In this document: positions 7,934 through 14,789 of the stretch, one piece after another
Layout: every line of letters begins with the position of its first letter
Position numbering within the stretch: position 1 is the stretch's first letter
Origin: Synergistaceae bacterium
Lineage (GTDB): Bacteria; Synergistota; Synergistia; Synergistales; Synergistaceae
DNA length: 64,000 nt
Direction: 5' to 3'
NCBI GenBank assembly: GCA_031263445.1
Contig: JAISFV010000146.1
Coordinates: 1 to 64,000 of the forward strand
Position numbers and translations under genes: made by a program
Notes under the pieces: model-generated
What the model saw: only the letters and a program-made list of their open reading frames with translations
Databases searched by the model: none
What the model was told of the DNA's origin: nothing

Positions 7934-9313
7934 CTAGCGATTTTGCGGGATGTCCGGTATGGAGGCGAAGCCTTCCGCCAGATCGTCGTCCGTGGGGACT
8001 CTGTCGCTCAACGTCCCCGCGTTGTACTGCATATAGGCCGAAAGGTCAAAATAACCTGTCCCGGTCAATCCGAAGAGTATCACCTTTTTCTCCCCGGTCT
8101 TCTTGCACTCCAGCGCCTCGTCGACAGCGGCCTTGATCGCGTGGCTCGATTCAGGCGCGGGGAGGATCCCCTCGACCTTCGAAAACTTTACTGCCGCTTC
8201 AAAAACGTCGTTCTGCGTTTCGGATCGGGCCTCCAGAAGGCCGTCCTCGAAGAGCTGGCTCAGCACGGAATTCATGCCGTGATAACGGAGGCCACCCGCG
8301 TGATTGCTGCTGGGGATGAAGCCGTTGCCCAGGGTTTTCATCTTGATGAGCGGGGTGGTCTTGGCGGTGTCGCCGAAGTCATAGGCGAAGCGGCCCCTGG
8401 TAAGGCTCGGGCAGGAAGCCGGCTCGACCGCGACAAAGCGGATGCTGTTTTTCCCCTCGATCCTTTCCCCCATGAACGGGGCGATTAGCCCGCCCAGGTT
8501 AGAGCCGCCGCCGGCGCACCCTATGATGACGTCCGGCGCGATCCCGTACTTGTCCAAGGCCGTCTTCGTCTCAAGGCCGATCACCGACTGGTGCAGCAGG
8601 ACATGGTTCAAGACGCTGCCCAGCACGTATCGGCACTTGTCGGATTTCATCGCAGTTTCGATCGCCTCGGAGATAGCGCAGCCCAGGGAACCGTATGTAT
8701 CGGGATCCCGTTCGAGGATCCTGCGGCCGGCGTCGGTGGTGTCCGACGGCGACGGGTATACCTCCGCCCCGTAGGTCTCCATGACGGCCTTACGGTAGGG
8801 TTTCTGTTCCGCGCTTATCTTCACCATGTACACGGTAAGTTCTATGCCGTAGAACGCGGCGGCCATCGCCATCGCCGTACCCCACTGGCCAGCGCCGGTT
8901 TCAGTCGTGAGGCGCGCGAGCCCTTCTTCTTTCGCGTAAAAGGCCTGAGGGCCGGCCGAATTCAGCTTGTGGCTGCCAGAGGTATTCGTCCCCTCGAACT
9001 TGTAGTAGATTTCTGCCGGCGTCCCCAGCGCTTTTTCAAGGTAATACGCGCGGATCAGCGCAGCAGGACGGTACGCCCGGTAAAAATCCAAAATGCCGTC
9101 CGGAATGGGGATGAGCTTCGTCGTGTCGTCAAGCTCCTGTTTTACGGGTTCCTTGCAGAAAATCGCCTCCATGTCGGCGGCCGTCACCGGTTCGAGCGTC
9201 CCGGGATGCAGGATCGGGGCGGGCTTGTTTTTCATCACGGCCCGGAGGTTGTACCAGTATTGGGGCGCCTCGTCCTCGCTGAGGTAAATTCGTGTGGGTA
9301 TTTTACTCATCAT
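7934..9313 (-). CDS. trpB: Stand-alone tryptophan synthase beta-like protein (TrpB2 type)
   Basis: A 459-residue fold-type II PLP enzyme joining indole and serine to tryptophan. The N-terminus (IPTRIYLSEDEAPQYWYNLR) and overall length are those of the TrpB2 branch, longer than the classical TrpB1 of about 400 residues. PLP would bind Lys116 in GSHKLNSA; GCAGGGSNLGG is the phosphate-binding loop and GLTGTGYFDL closes the active site. No trpA or other trp gene is adjacent, so it may act in indole salvage or with a distant TrpA. The start follows AGGAGGAGACG. The upstream leader (9437-9639) has a Trp-rich leader peptide and two terminators, so expression should respond to tryptophan supply. Confidence 0.92.
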   Translation of the reverse strand: MMSKIPTRIYLSEDEAPQYWYNLRAVMKNKPAPILHPGTLEPVTAADMEAIFCKEPVKQELDDTTKLIPIPDGILDFYRAYRPAALIRAYYLEKALGTPAEIYYKFEGTNTSGSHKLNSAGPQAFYAKEEGLARLTTETGAGQWGTAMAMAAAFYGIELTVYMVKISAEQKPYRKAVMETYGAEVYPSPSDTTDAGRRILERDPDTYGSLGCAISEAIETAMKSDKCRYVLGSVLNHVLLHQSVIGLETKTALDKYGIAPDVIIGCAGGGSNLGGLIAPFMGERIEGKNSIRFVAVEPASCPSLTRGRFAYDFGDTAKTTPLIKMKTLGNGFIPSSNHAGGLRYHGMNSVLSQLFEDGLLEARSETQNDVFEAAVKFSKVEGILPAPESSHAIKAAVDEALECKKTGEKKVILFGLTGTGYFDLSAYMQYNAGTLSDRVPTDDDLAEGFASIPDIPQNR

Positions 9314-9436
9314 CGTCTCCTCCTTTTAGAATGCGGTCCAGCCGTTTTCATCCGTTCACTCCCGCGTCATCCAAGCCATCCAGTTTCAGACGTTTCGCCC
9401 CATCCCCCCTTTTTTCTTCGCCGCCGCGCGAACGCA

Positions 9437-9474
9437 TAAAAAAGAAGAGAGGCTTTGACTTCGCCTCTCTTCTT
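9437..9474 (-). terminator. Second intrinsic terminator in the trpB leader
   Basis: On the minus strand a 12-bp perfect stem (9463-9474 with 9442-9453, 9-nt loop) is followed by a run of T. It lies about 125 bases before the trpB start and downstream of the first leader terminator, giving a tandem arrangement. Confidence 0.85.
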
Positions 9475-9510
9475 GACCTTGCTCCGGTATGTACGGCGCA
9501 GCGGCTTAAA

Positions 9511-9562
9511 ACTAAAATAAAAAAGAGGCTCGGGATAGTATCGCGTTACCTCCGAGCCTCTT
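9511..9562 (-). terminator. First intrinsic terminator (attenuator) in the trpB leader
   Basis: On the minus strand AAGAGGCTCGG (9562-9552) pairs with CCGAGCCTCTT (9533-9523), followed by a T-rich tract. The 18-nt loop contains AACGCG (9547-9542), which can instead pair with CGCGTT at 9584-9579 just after the leader peptide. That gives the mutually exclusive anti-terminator expected of a translation-coupled attenuator. Confidence 0.8.
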
Positions 9563-9591
9563 CTGCATTCACAGAAAAAACGCGCAGGCGT

Positions 9592-9639
9592 CTACTGACG
9601 CCACCGCCACAAAAAGCCGCTTACAAGACCATCGCTCAC
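9592..9639 (-). CDS. Putative tryptophan leader peptide of trpB
   Basis: A 15-codon frame starting GTG at 9639 reads (M)SDGLVSGFLWRWRQ and stops with TAG at 9594-9592. Two tryptophan codons in a Trp-Arg-Trp cluster sit three codons before the stop. The stop codon and the last Trp codon lie inside a small hairpin (9587-9602, 6-bp stem) that would be the pause or 1:2 structure, and the attenuator hairpin follows 30 bases later. This is the architecture of trpL-type attenuation. The ribosome site upstream is weak, so the start could be a different codon in the same frame. Confidence 0.65.
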   Translation of the reverse strand: MSDGLVSGFLWRWRQ

Positions 9640-9698
9640 AGAAAAACTGACTTTACGGTCAACTGTCACAAAAATTCCCCCGAGAAACAATATATCGG

Positions 9699-9727
9699 TT
9701 TATACCACACAATCTGACTTTACGCAA
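9699..9727 (-). promoter_or_regulatory. Promoter of the trpB leader transcript
   Basis: On the minus strand -35 TTGCGT (9727-9722) and -10 TATAAA (9704-9699) are separated by exactly 17 bp. The start point would be near 9692, about 55 bases before the leader peptide. Confidence 0.65.
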
Positions 9728-9852
9728 GCCGCTATCCCTTCATGAAGAGCGTCAGGGACATCGGCTGTTTCAGGTATAATGGCTGCGGCGCGGGCGCGGA
9801 TGAATTGAAACGGCACGGCAGAAACCTCGTTATGCCAGGGGGTGTGACTTCA

Positions 9853-10287
9853 ATGTTTGGCGGTAAAAAGAAAAAGAGCGGCGACTCGTGGGATTTTGGC
9901 CAAATTTCGTTCGGGGGCGAGAGCAAATTTTCGCTTTCCATCGGCGATGCCGTCGGGAAACCCGTTATTCAGCCGGCTCCGTCGGATTGCGCGGCCAAGG
10001 GCGATACGCCGGAGCCAGCCGGCTACGGCAAGCTCCTGGCGTCCGCAACTCAGGCGACCCTCCACAGGGAGACGGCAGGGCGGGGAGGGCGCGCCGTCGT
10101 CATGGTAGGCGTCAAACCCGAGCCAGACGAGCAGACCGCCCTGGCGCTCGCAAAGGCCATGCGCAAGGGGCTCGGCTGCGGCGCGCACGTCGAGGGCAGG
10201 AAGGTCGTGCTGCACGGGGATATCAAGGAGAGGGCTGCCGCCTGGCTATCGAAGGCCGGCGTTAGAAAGGTCGTGATGGGAAACTGA
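9853..10287 (+). CDS. SUI1/eIF1-like translation factor (YciH family)
   Basis: A 144-residue protein. The C-terminal 80 residues (GRGGRAVVMVGVKPEP, then AMRKGLGCGAHVEGRKVVLHGDI and AAWLSKAGVRKVV) match the SUI1/YciH fold, with the family's Gly-rich turn and conserved GD. Bacterial YciH resembles eIF1 and affects initiation fidelity, especially on aberrant start sites. The first 50 residues are basic then Ser/Gly-rich and unassigned. The ATG at 9853 is preferred: it follows CCAGGGGGTG at proper spacing, whereas the upstream in-frame ATGs overlap a perfect -10 box (TATAAT, 9775-9780). Its 3' end overlaps the convergent gene by 42 bases. Confidence 0.75.
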   Translation: MFGGKKKKSGDSWDFGQISFGGESKFSLSIGDAVGKPVIQPAPSDCAAKGDTPEPAGYGKLLASATQATLHRETAGRGGRAVVMVGVKPEPDEQTALALAKAMRKGLGCGAHVEGRKVVLHGDIKERAAAWLSKAGVRKVVMGN

Positions 10288-11118
10288 CCTTTTTTTTAAC
10301 TGCCTTTCGTAGCTGAAGCTCCACGCGTTCTTCATCTCGCCCCTTTTCTGGATCATCTTGGCGATGGCCTTCTTCCTGTGCAGGAACCTGTCCTTCGCGC
10401 CAGGGCCCGCGCTCTCGATCGTAATACCGCAGTCGCAGACGTCCAGGGCTTTTTCGTACTCCTTGGTGCGAAGGTAGAGGCTCAGCAAGCGGTCGCAGGC
10501 GACGCACCTCATGCCGAGGAATGACGGCTCGGAATAGGGCATGCCAGGAAGTCTGTTGATATTGTCCAGCACCAGCGACACCTGGGACGCGTCCAGCCTG
10601 TCGCCCATGCAGCCTATCAGCCTGAGCGGCGCCGCGAGCGGGACGAAAAACCTGTAGACCGGGAAAGCCTTTATCAGCTCCGTGGCCAGGAATATGCCCT
10701 TCTTGACGGCTTCCTCCGACTGCTTCCTCTTCCCCCAGTTTTCCTCCAGATCTCTTGATATGTCCTCGTACCGTTCTGGCAGGGATTCCAGCTCGCAATC
10801 CTTGAAGAGGGCGGCGTTGAGTTTTTTCAGGTGTTCCCGCATTTGGCCGCACACGGCCAGGACTTGCCTGTGATACTTTACATAGCCGTCAAACGCGCCT
10901 ACGCGCCTGAGTTCGCGGGCGGTCTGCGGATCTATGTTTATGTCTATGTCATTGTCTGTCACACGAGGCTCGCGCGGCTGAAACGGGGCCGTATTCATTT
11001 CGGTCTGGAACGTGGCGGAGCGCGTCACAGGCGGCTTGACGACAGCATCCGGCGTTTCGGTGCCGTCGTGCTTCCACCGCTCGTTCTCCTCGATTTCCCA
11101 CGGCGCGAGGTCTGGCAT
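10246..11118 (-). CDS. Hypothetical protein, soluble, helix-rich
   Basis: A 290-residue protein I do not recognise. The N-terminal 70 residues are acidic and look disordered (MPDLAPWEIEENERWKHDG). From about 75 it appears helical, with KYHRQVLAVCGQMREHLKKL and CVACDRLLSLYLRTKEYEKALDVCDCGI; the latter part resembles a TPR-like repeat (the pattern LYLRTKEYEKALDVCD). No signal peptide or membrane segment is evident, apart from a moderately hydrophobic stretch near FPVYRFFVPLAAPLRLIG. The ATG at 11118 follows GGGGGGCGATCAT. A perfect -10 box TATAAT is at 11162-11157. The gene ends inside the convergent SUI1-like gene. Confidence 0.6.
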   Translation of the reverse strand: MPDLAPWEIEENERWKHDGTETPDAVVKPPVTRSATFQTEMNTAPFQPREPRVTDNDIDINIDPQTARELRRVGAFDGYVKYHRQVLAVCGQMREHLKKLNAALFKDCELESLPERYEDISRDLEENWGKRKQSEEAVKKGIFLATELIKAFPVYRFFVPLAAPLRLIGCMGDRLDASQVSLVLDNINRLPGMPYSEPSFLGMRCVACDRLLSLYLRTKEYEKALDVCDCGITIESAGPGAKDRFLHRKKAIAKMIQKRGEMKNAWSFSYERQLKKRSVSHHDLSNAGLR

Positions 11119-11211
11119 ATGATCGCCCCCCGAAAGAACTATATACATTACACAGTATTATAATACATAACAAAACAAATATTGTCACGAATTTTATTCC
11201 GTCACGTGCGC

Positions 11212-11235
11212 AAAAAAGCCGCCCAAAGAGGCGGC
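11212..11235 (-). terminator. Intrinsic terminator of the methylmalonyl-CoA operon
   Basis: On the minus strand GCCGCC (11235-11230) pairs with GGCGGC (11223-11218), followed by six T. It is the first good terminator downstream of the biotin carrier gene. Confidence 0.8.
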
Positions 11236-11238
11236 TGT

Positions 11239-11345
11239 GGGAAACGCTGGCTAATTCACTTAAACGGCATGTCATTTACGAAGGCGGACGGCGCAAGGGT
11301 TTAAATCTTTACCCTTTAGGCGCATACGGATAAATCAGCCTTCTT
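11239..11345 (+). repeat. Dispersed MITE-like repeat, full copy B
   Basis: The left end GGGAAACGCTGGCTAATTC and right end ATAAATCAGCCTTCTT form imperfect terminal inverted repeats (GAAANGCTGATT / AATCAGCNTTTC). Between them are TTAAACGGCAT and the core AAGGGTTTAAATCTTTACCC, CTTTAGGC (11295-11321), in which AAGGGT and ACCCTT can pair. It lies between the biotin carrier gene and its terminator. Confidence 0.75.
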
Positions 11346-11375
11346 GGCGGGCTGTTTTATCTGGGCATCCCTGGG

Positions 11376-11789
11376 TCAGGCGATGACGACTAGCGGGTCA
11401 TCCGTGTTGACGGCATCCCCCTCTTTGAAGCATACCTGAACTACCGTGCCTCCCGACGGAGCGTATATCTCGTTTTCCATCTTCATTGCCTCCAGCACGA
11501 GGACGAGCTGTCCCTCCGCGATGACGTCGCCCTCTTTCACGTGCATCTTCCATATCTTGCCGGGCATCGGGGAGGAGATAGTCGTCCCGCCCGCAGCCGG
11601 CGCCTTTACAGGCGTGGCCGCCGAAGCGGCCGGAGCGGGGGCAGGGGCTGACACAGGCTGCGGCGCGGAGACCGGCGCTGCTGAAACAGGCTGCGCGGAC
11701 ACCGGTGCAGGTGCGGCGGACTGTCCTAGCTCTTCGACTACGACATCGTATGATTTCCCATTGACAGAAACTCTGAAATTGCGAGCCAT
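11376..11789 (-). CDS. mmdC: Biotin carrier subunit of methylmalonyl-CoA decarboxylase
   Basis: A 137-residue biotinyl carrier protein. Residues 1-22 form a short N-terminal strand region (FRVSVNGKSYDVVVEEL), residues 23-66 an Ala/Pro/Val/Ser-rich flexible linker, and residues 70-137 a biotinyl domain with the biotinylated Lys103 in EAMKMEN and PMPGKIWKMHVKEGD. It carries CO2 from the carboxyltransferase (alpha) subunit to the membrane decarboxylase. It is the last gene of the minus-strand operon, 27 bases after mmdD. A carrier subunit of another biotin decarboxylase such as oxaloacetate decarboxylase would look alike; the neighbours favour the methylmalonyl-CoA enzyme. Confidence 0.88.
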   Translation of the reverse strand: MARNFRVSVNGKSYDVVVEELGQSAAPAPVSAQPVSAAPVSAPQPVSAPAPAPAASAATPVKAPAAGGTTISSPMPGKIWKMHVKEGDVIAEGQLVLVLEAMKMENEIYAPSGGTVVQVCFKEGDAVNTDDPLVVIA

Positions 11790-11816
11790 ATCTATGACCT
11801 CCTAGAAAAGTATAAA

Positions 11817-12209
11817 TCAAACATCCGAGAAACCTTCGAAGTTCTGGAGCCTGCCGGTAAAGCGCCACGCGCTGCCTGCGCCCTGGCGCGGATCCTGCCG
11901 GGACGGCGTCACGGAGACTACGCTGGCATGAGAGCCGCATATCGCCGTCACGGCGGCGGTTATCACCGCCACGATCTCATCGCCGTCCTCTGACGGGGCT
12001 GACGCAGCCTGGGTTCCCGCCGAAGCAGGGACAGGCGCTTGAGCGCCGCCGCCGGGCACGCCTTCGCGCCGGCATGGATCAGGCACGGCGACGCATATCT
12101 TTTTCAGGATCGCGATGACGCTCACGCCTATGACTACGAGGAAAACAAGGCTGACCGCGACTATCGCCAGCAACAACCAAAAAAATGACATTGCCTCGTA
12201 ACCGTTCAT
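11817..12209 (-). CDS. mmdD: Small membrane subunit of Na+-pumping decarboxylase (OadG/MmdD family)
   Basis: A 130-residue protein with a single N-terminal membrane helix (about residues 8-35, FFWLLLAIVAVSLVFLVVIG). A Pro/Ala/Ser-rich linker follows, then a C-terminal domain (DEIVAVITAAVTAICGS and SAWRFTGRLQNFEG). The pattern of hydrophobic anchor, linker, EIVAVI.AAV and a terminal W...GR fits OadG/MmdD subunits that hold the decarboxylase complex together at the membrane. It lies 12 bases after mmdA. Its presence supports a sodium-pumping decarboxylase rather than a soluble propionyl-CoA carboxylase. Confidence 0.8.
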   Translation of the reverse strand: MNGYEAMSFFWLLLAIVAVSLVFLVVIGVSVIAILKKICVAVPDPCRREGVPGGGAQAPVPASAGTQAASAPSEDGDEIVAVITAAVTAICGSHASVVSVTPSRQDPRQGAGSAWRFTGRLQNFEGFSDV

Positions 12210-12221
12210 CTATCTCACCGC

Positions 12222-13781
12222 CTAGCCCGGCATCACGCCGTGCTTACGCCTCGGACGCAATTCCTTTTTGTTCTCGGTCATGAAGAGCGCCTGGCTGAGC
12301 GCGGCCCTAGTTTCCTCGGGGAGGATCACACGGTCGACGTATCCGCGCGCGGCCGCGACGTAAGGGTTCGCGAACGCTTCGCGGTACTCCTCTATCTTCA
12401 GGGCCCGCGTCGCGGCCTTGTCCTCGGAGGCCTCGATCTCCTTGCGGAAGATGATGTTGGCCGCGCCCTCCGCGCCCATCACAGCGATCTCAGCCTGCGG
12501 CCACGCCAGGACGACGTCCGCGCCCAGGTCCTTGCTGCACATGCCGAGGTACGAGCCGCCGTATGCCTTTCGCAGGACGACAGTTATCTTGGGGGCCGTG
12601 GCTTCGCTGTACGCGTACAACAGCTTTGCGCCGTGCTTTATGATCCCGCCCATCTCCTGGTTGAGGCCGGGGAGGTATCCTGGCACGTCCTCGAAGGTGA
12701 CGATCGGGATGTTGAAGGAGTCGCAAACGCGGATGTGGCGGGCCGCCTTGCAGGACGCGTCGATGTCGAGGCACCCGGCCATCACCTTAGCCTGGTTGGC
12801 GATGATGCCTATCACCCTCCCGCCGACCCTCGCGAAGCCGGTGACGATGTTCATGGCGTAGAGCGGCTGGACCTCTAAGAAATCGGCGTCGTCCACCACT
12901 TTTTTGATCACGTCGCGGACGTCGTACCCCTTGTTCGGATTGGTGGGGACTATCTCGCGGAGCGACATGTCGAGGCGGTTCGGGTCGTCAGACGGCTCCT
13001 TGCGCGGCGGTTCCTCCAGGTTGTTGCTCGGGAGGAACGAGAGCGTCTTCCTGACCTGAGCGTAGCACTCGTCCTCGTCCGACGCGAAAAAGTGCGCGAC
13101 GCCGGAAGTCTGGTTGTGCGCGCGGGCGCCGCCTATCTGCTCGGACGTCACCTTTTCGCCAGTGACCGCCTCTATGACCTGCGGGCCGGTTATGTGCATG
13201 ATCCCTACTTTGTCGACCATGTAGACGAAATCGGTCAGCGCCGGGCTGTAGACCGCGCCGCCCGCGCACGGGCCGGCTATTACGGAGAGCTGTGGCACTA
13301 CGCCGGAGGCCTTGACGTTGCGGAAGAAGATGCTGCCGTATCCTGAGAGCGCGTCGACTGCCTCCTGGATGCGCGCCCCGCCCGAGTCGTTTATGCCGAC
13401 GCACGGCGCGCCGTTAGTGACCGCCAGATCCAGCACCTTGCATATCTTTTTCGCGTGGGCCTCTCCGAGCGAGCCGCCGATGACTGTGAAATCCTGGCTG
13501 AAAACGTAGACGACGCGCCCCTCGACGGTGCCGTATCCTGTCACTACGCCGTCCCCCGGGAACACCGTCTTCTCCATGCCGAAATTGGAGCAGCGGTGCT
13601 CGACCAGCTCGTCCAGCTCTACGAAACTGCCCGGGTCGAGTATCTTCTGTATCCTCTCCCTGGCCGTGAGCTTGCCCTTTTCGTGCTGCTTCGCGATGGC
13701 CTTCTCGCCGCCGCCGCAAGAGGCCTTCTCCCTCTTTGCGAGCAGGTTCTCGCATAGTTGATCAATTGTGCGGTCCGCCAT
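12222..13781 (-). CDS. mmdA: Methylmalonyl-CoA decarboxylase alpha subunit (carboxyltransferase)
   Basis: A 519-residue member of the acyl-CoA carboxyltransferase family (PccB/MmdA). It has both crotonase-like halves: the N-half includes GDGVVTGYGTVEGRVVYVFSQ, INDSGGARIQEA and GPCAGGAVYSPALTDF; the C-half includes VPGYLPG, HGAKLLYAYSEATAPK and LRKAYGGSYLGM. It moves the carboxyl group of methylmalonyl-CoA to biotin on MmdC, releasing propionyl-CoA. The ATG follows GGAGGTTTATCTGGA. The gap to the upstream epimerase gene holds a full copy of the dispersed repeat. A propionyl-CoA carboxylase beta subunit is the alternative reading, less likely beside mmdD. Confidence 0.92.
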   Translation of the reverse strand: MADRTIDQLCENLLAKREKASCGGGEKAIAKQHEKGKLTARERIQKILDPGSFVELDELVEHRCSNFGMEKTVFPGDGVVTGYGTVEGRVVYVFSQDFTVIGGSLGEAHAKKICKVLDLAVTNGAPCVGINDSGGARIQEAVDALSGYGSIFFRNVKASGVVPQLSVIAGPCAGGAVYSPALTDFVYMVDKVGIMHITGPQVIEAVTGEKVTSEQIGGARAHNQTSGVAHFFASDEDECYAQVRKTLSFLPSNNLEEPPRKEPSDDPNRLDMSLREIVPTNPNKGYDVRDVIKKVVDDADFLEVQPLYAMNIVTGFARVGGRVIGIIANQAKVMAGCLDIDASCKAARHIRVCDSFNIPIVTFEDVPGYLPGLNQEMGGIIKHGAKLLYAYSEATAPKITVVLRKAYGGSYLGMCSKDLGADVVLAWPQAEIAVMGAEGAANIIFRKEIEASEDKAATRALKIEEYREAFANPYVAAARGYVDRVILPEETRAALSQALFMTENKKELRPRRKHGVMPG

Positions 13782-13810
13782 TCCAGATAAACCTCCTTAG
13801 ATGTCTGCCT

Positions 13811-13922
13811 ATGGAAAAGCCGATTTACTGTCATACTGCCTAAAGGGTGACGATATAAACCCTTGCGGTGCCGGCCACCCAAAAGGGCAAAATGCCGTTT
13901 GGCGAATTAATCAGCGCTCCCC
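13811..13922 (-). repeat. Dispersed MITE-like repeat, full copy C
   Basis: Read on the minus strand it starts GGGGAGCGCTGATTAATTCG, passes CCAAACGGCAT, reaches the core AAGGGTTTATATCGTCACCC, CTTTAGGC (13864-13838) and ends AGTAAATCGGCTTTTCC. The left 16 bases overlap the 3' end of the epimerase gene and provide its TAA stop. It separates mce from mmdA within the operon. Confidence 0.75.
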
Positions 13923-14323
13923 TGTCTCTGACTCAGCTCCAAGAGTATGCCTCCGGTCGATTTCGGGTGTACGAACGCGATCATGGCGCCGCCGGCGCCG
14001 AGGCGCGGGCTTTCGTCTATCAGCCGCACCCCTTTTTGCCTGAGTTCGGAAAGGGCGGACTCCAGGTCGTCTACACGGATCGCGATGTGGTGGATGCCCT
14101 CGCCCCTCTTCTCGATGAACTTCGCTATGGGGCTTTCTGGAGACGTGGCTTCCAAGAGCTCGACTTCCGACTCCTTTATCGGGAGGAAAGCGGTCTTGAC
14201 CTTCTGATCCTCGACCGTTTCCACGCCGGCGCACTTTATGCCGAGCGCCCCTTCCCAGAATTTCAGCGATTCCTCGATGTCCTGGACTGCTATGCCGATA
14301 TGGTCTACAACTGTAGTGTTCAT
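13907..14323 (-). CDS. mce: Methylmalonyl-CoA epimerase
   Basis: A 138-residue vicinal-oxygen-chelate enzyme that interconverts (S)- and (R)-methylmalonyl-CoA, linking the mutase to the decarboxylase. Two beta-alpha-beta-beta-beta modules are visible, with metal ligands His8 (VVDHIGIAV), a His in GIHHIAIRV and Glu in GILLELS; the family signature [18 protein letters not shown] is present. The ATG follows AGGAGGTGACGTC. The last codons and the stop come from the dispersed repeat at 13811-13922, so the C-terminal tail QGSAD is not ancestral. Confidence 0.93.
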   Translation of the reverse strand: MNTTVVDHIGIAVQDIEESLKFWEGALGIKCAGVETVEDQKVKTAFLPIKESEVELLEATSPESPIAKFIEKRGEGIHHIAIRVDDLESALSELRQKGVRLIDESPRLGAGGAMIAFVHPKSTGGILLELSQRQGSAD

Positions 14324-14354
14324 GACGTCACCTCCTATTCCGAAATTCCCCGTA

Positions 14355-14765
14355 TTATACCCTATTCAGGGAGACGGCCTTTTTGAGCCACTCTATGCAC
14401 TCCGTCGTGGTCGTGCCGGGGCCGAAGATAGCGCCGGCGCCGATTTCGAGCAGCGCCGGTATGTCGGCGTCCGGTATGACCCCTCCGCCGAACACCACTA
14501 TGTCGGACGCGTCCTTTTGCTTCAGGAGCTCCACGATAGCCTTGAAATAATGCTCGTGCGCGCCGGACAGGATGGACAGGCCGATCGCGTCGGCGTCCTC
14601 CTGGACCGCTGTCTCCACGATCTGCTCCGGCGTCTGCCTGAGCCCAGTGTATATTACCTCCATGCCGGAATCGCGAAACGCCCTGGCTATCACCTTGGCG
14701 CCCCTGTCGTGTCCGTCCAGGCCCGGCTTAGCAACTACGACTCGAATTTTTTGATCAGCCATCAC
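14355..14765 (-). CDS. Methylmalonyl-CoA mutase small subunit (B12-binding domain)
   Basis: A 136-residue Rossmann-like cobalamin-binding protein. The base-off ligand motif DxHxxG is [12 protein letters not shown], with His19 as the lower axial ligand. [11 protein letters not shown] and [11 protein letters not shown] are the other conserved cobalamin contacts. In this organism type the mutase is split: this protein supplies the B12 domain and the following gene the substrate-binding barrel. The start is GTG at 14765 or ATG at 14762, both after AGGAGGTAG. It sits 24 bases downstream of the large subunit gene. Confidence 0.93.
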   Translation of the reverse strand: MMADQKIRVVVAKPGLDGHDRGAKVIARAFRDSGMEVIYTGLRQTPEQIVETAVQEDADAIGLSILSGAHEHYFKAIVELLKQKDASDIVVFGGGVIPDADIPALLEIGAGAIFGPGTTTTECIEWLKKAVSLNRV

Positions 14766-14789
14766 ACTCTACCTCCTAGAGATCCAGCC

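Noticed and set aside
8591-9439. Open frame on the plus strand antisense to trpB
   Set aside because: It is a shadow of trpB and ends in the leader terminators.
9519-9562. The trpB leader as a tRNA-Trp T-box riboswitch
   Set aside because: The sequence GGAGGTAACGCG resembles the T-box core TGGNACCGCG, but the discriminator-pairing TGGN and the second C are missing and no stem I specifier loop was recognised. A Trp leader peptide explains the region better.
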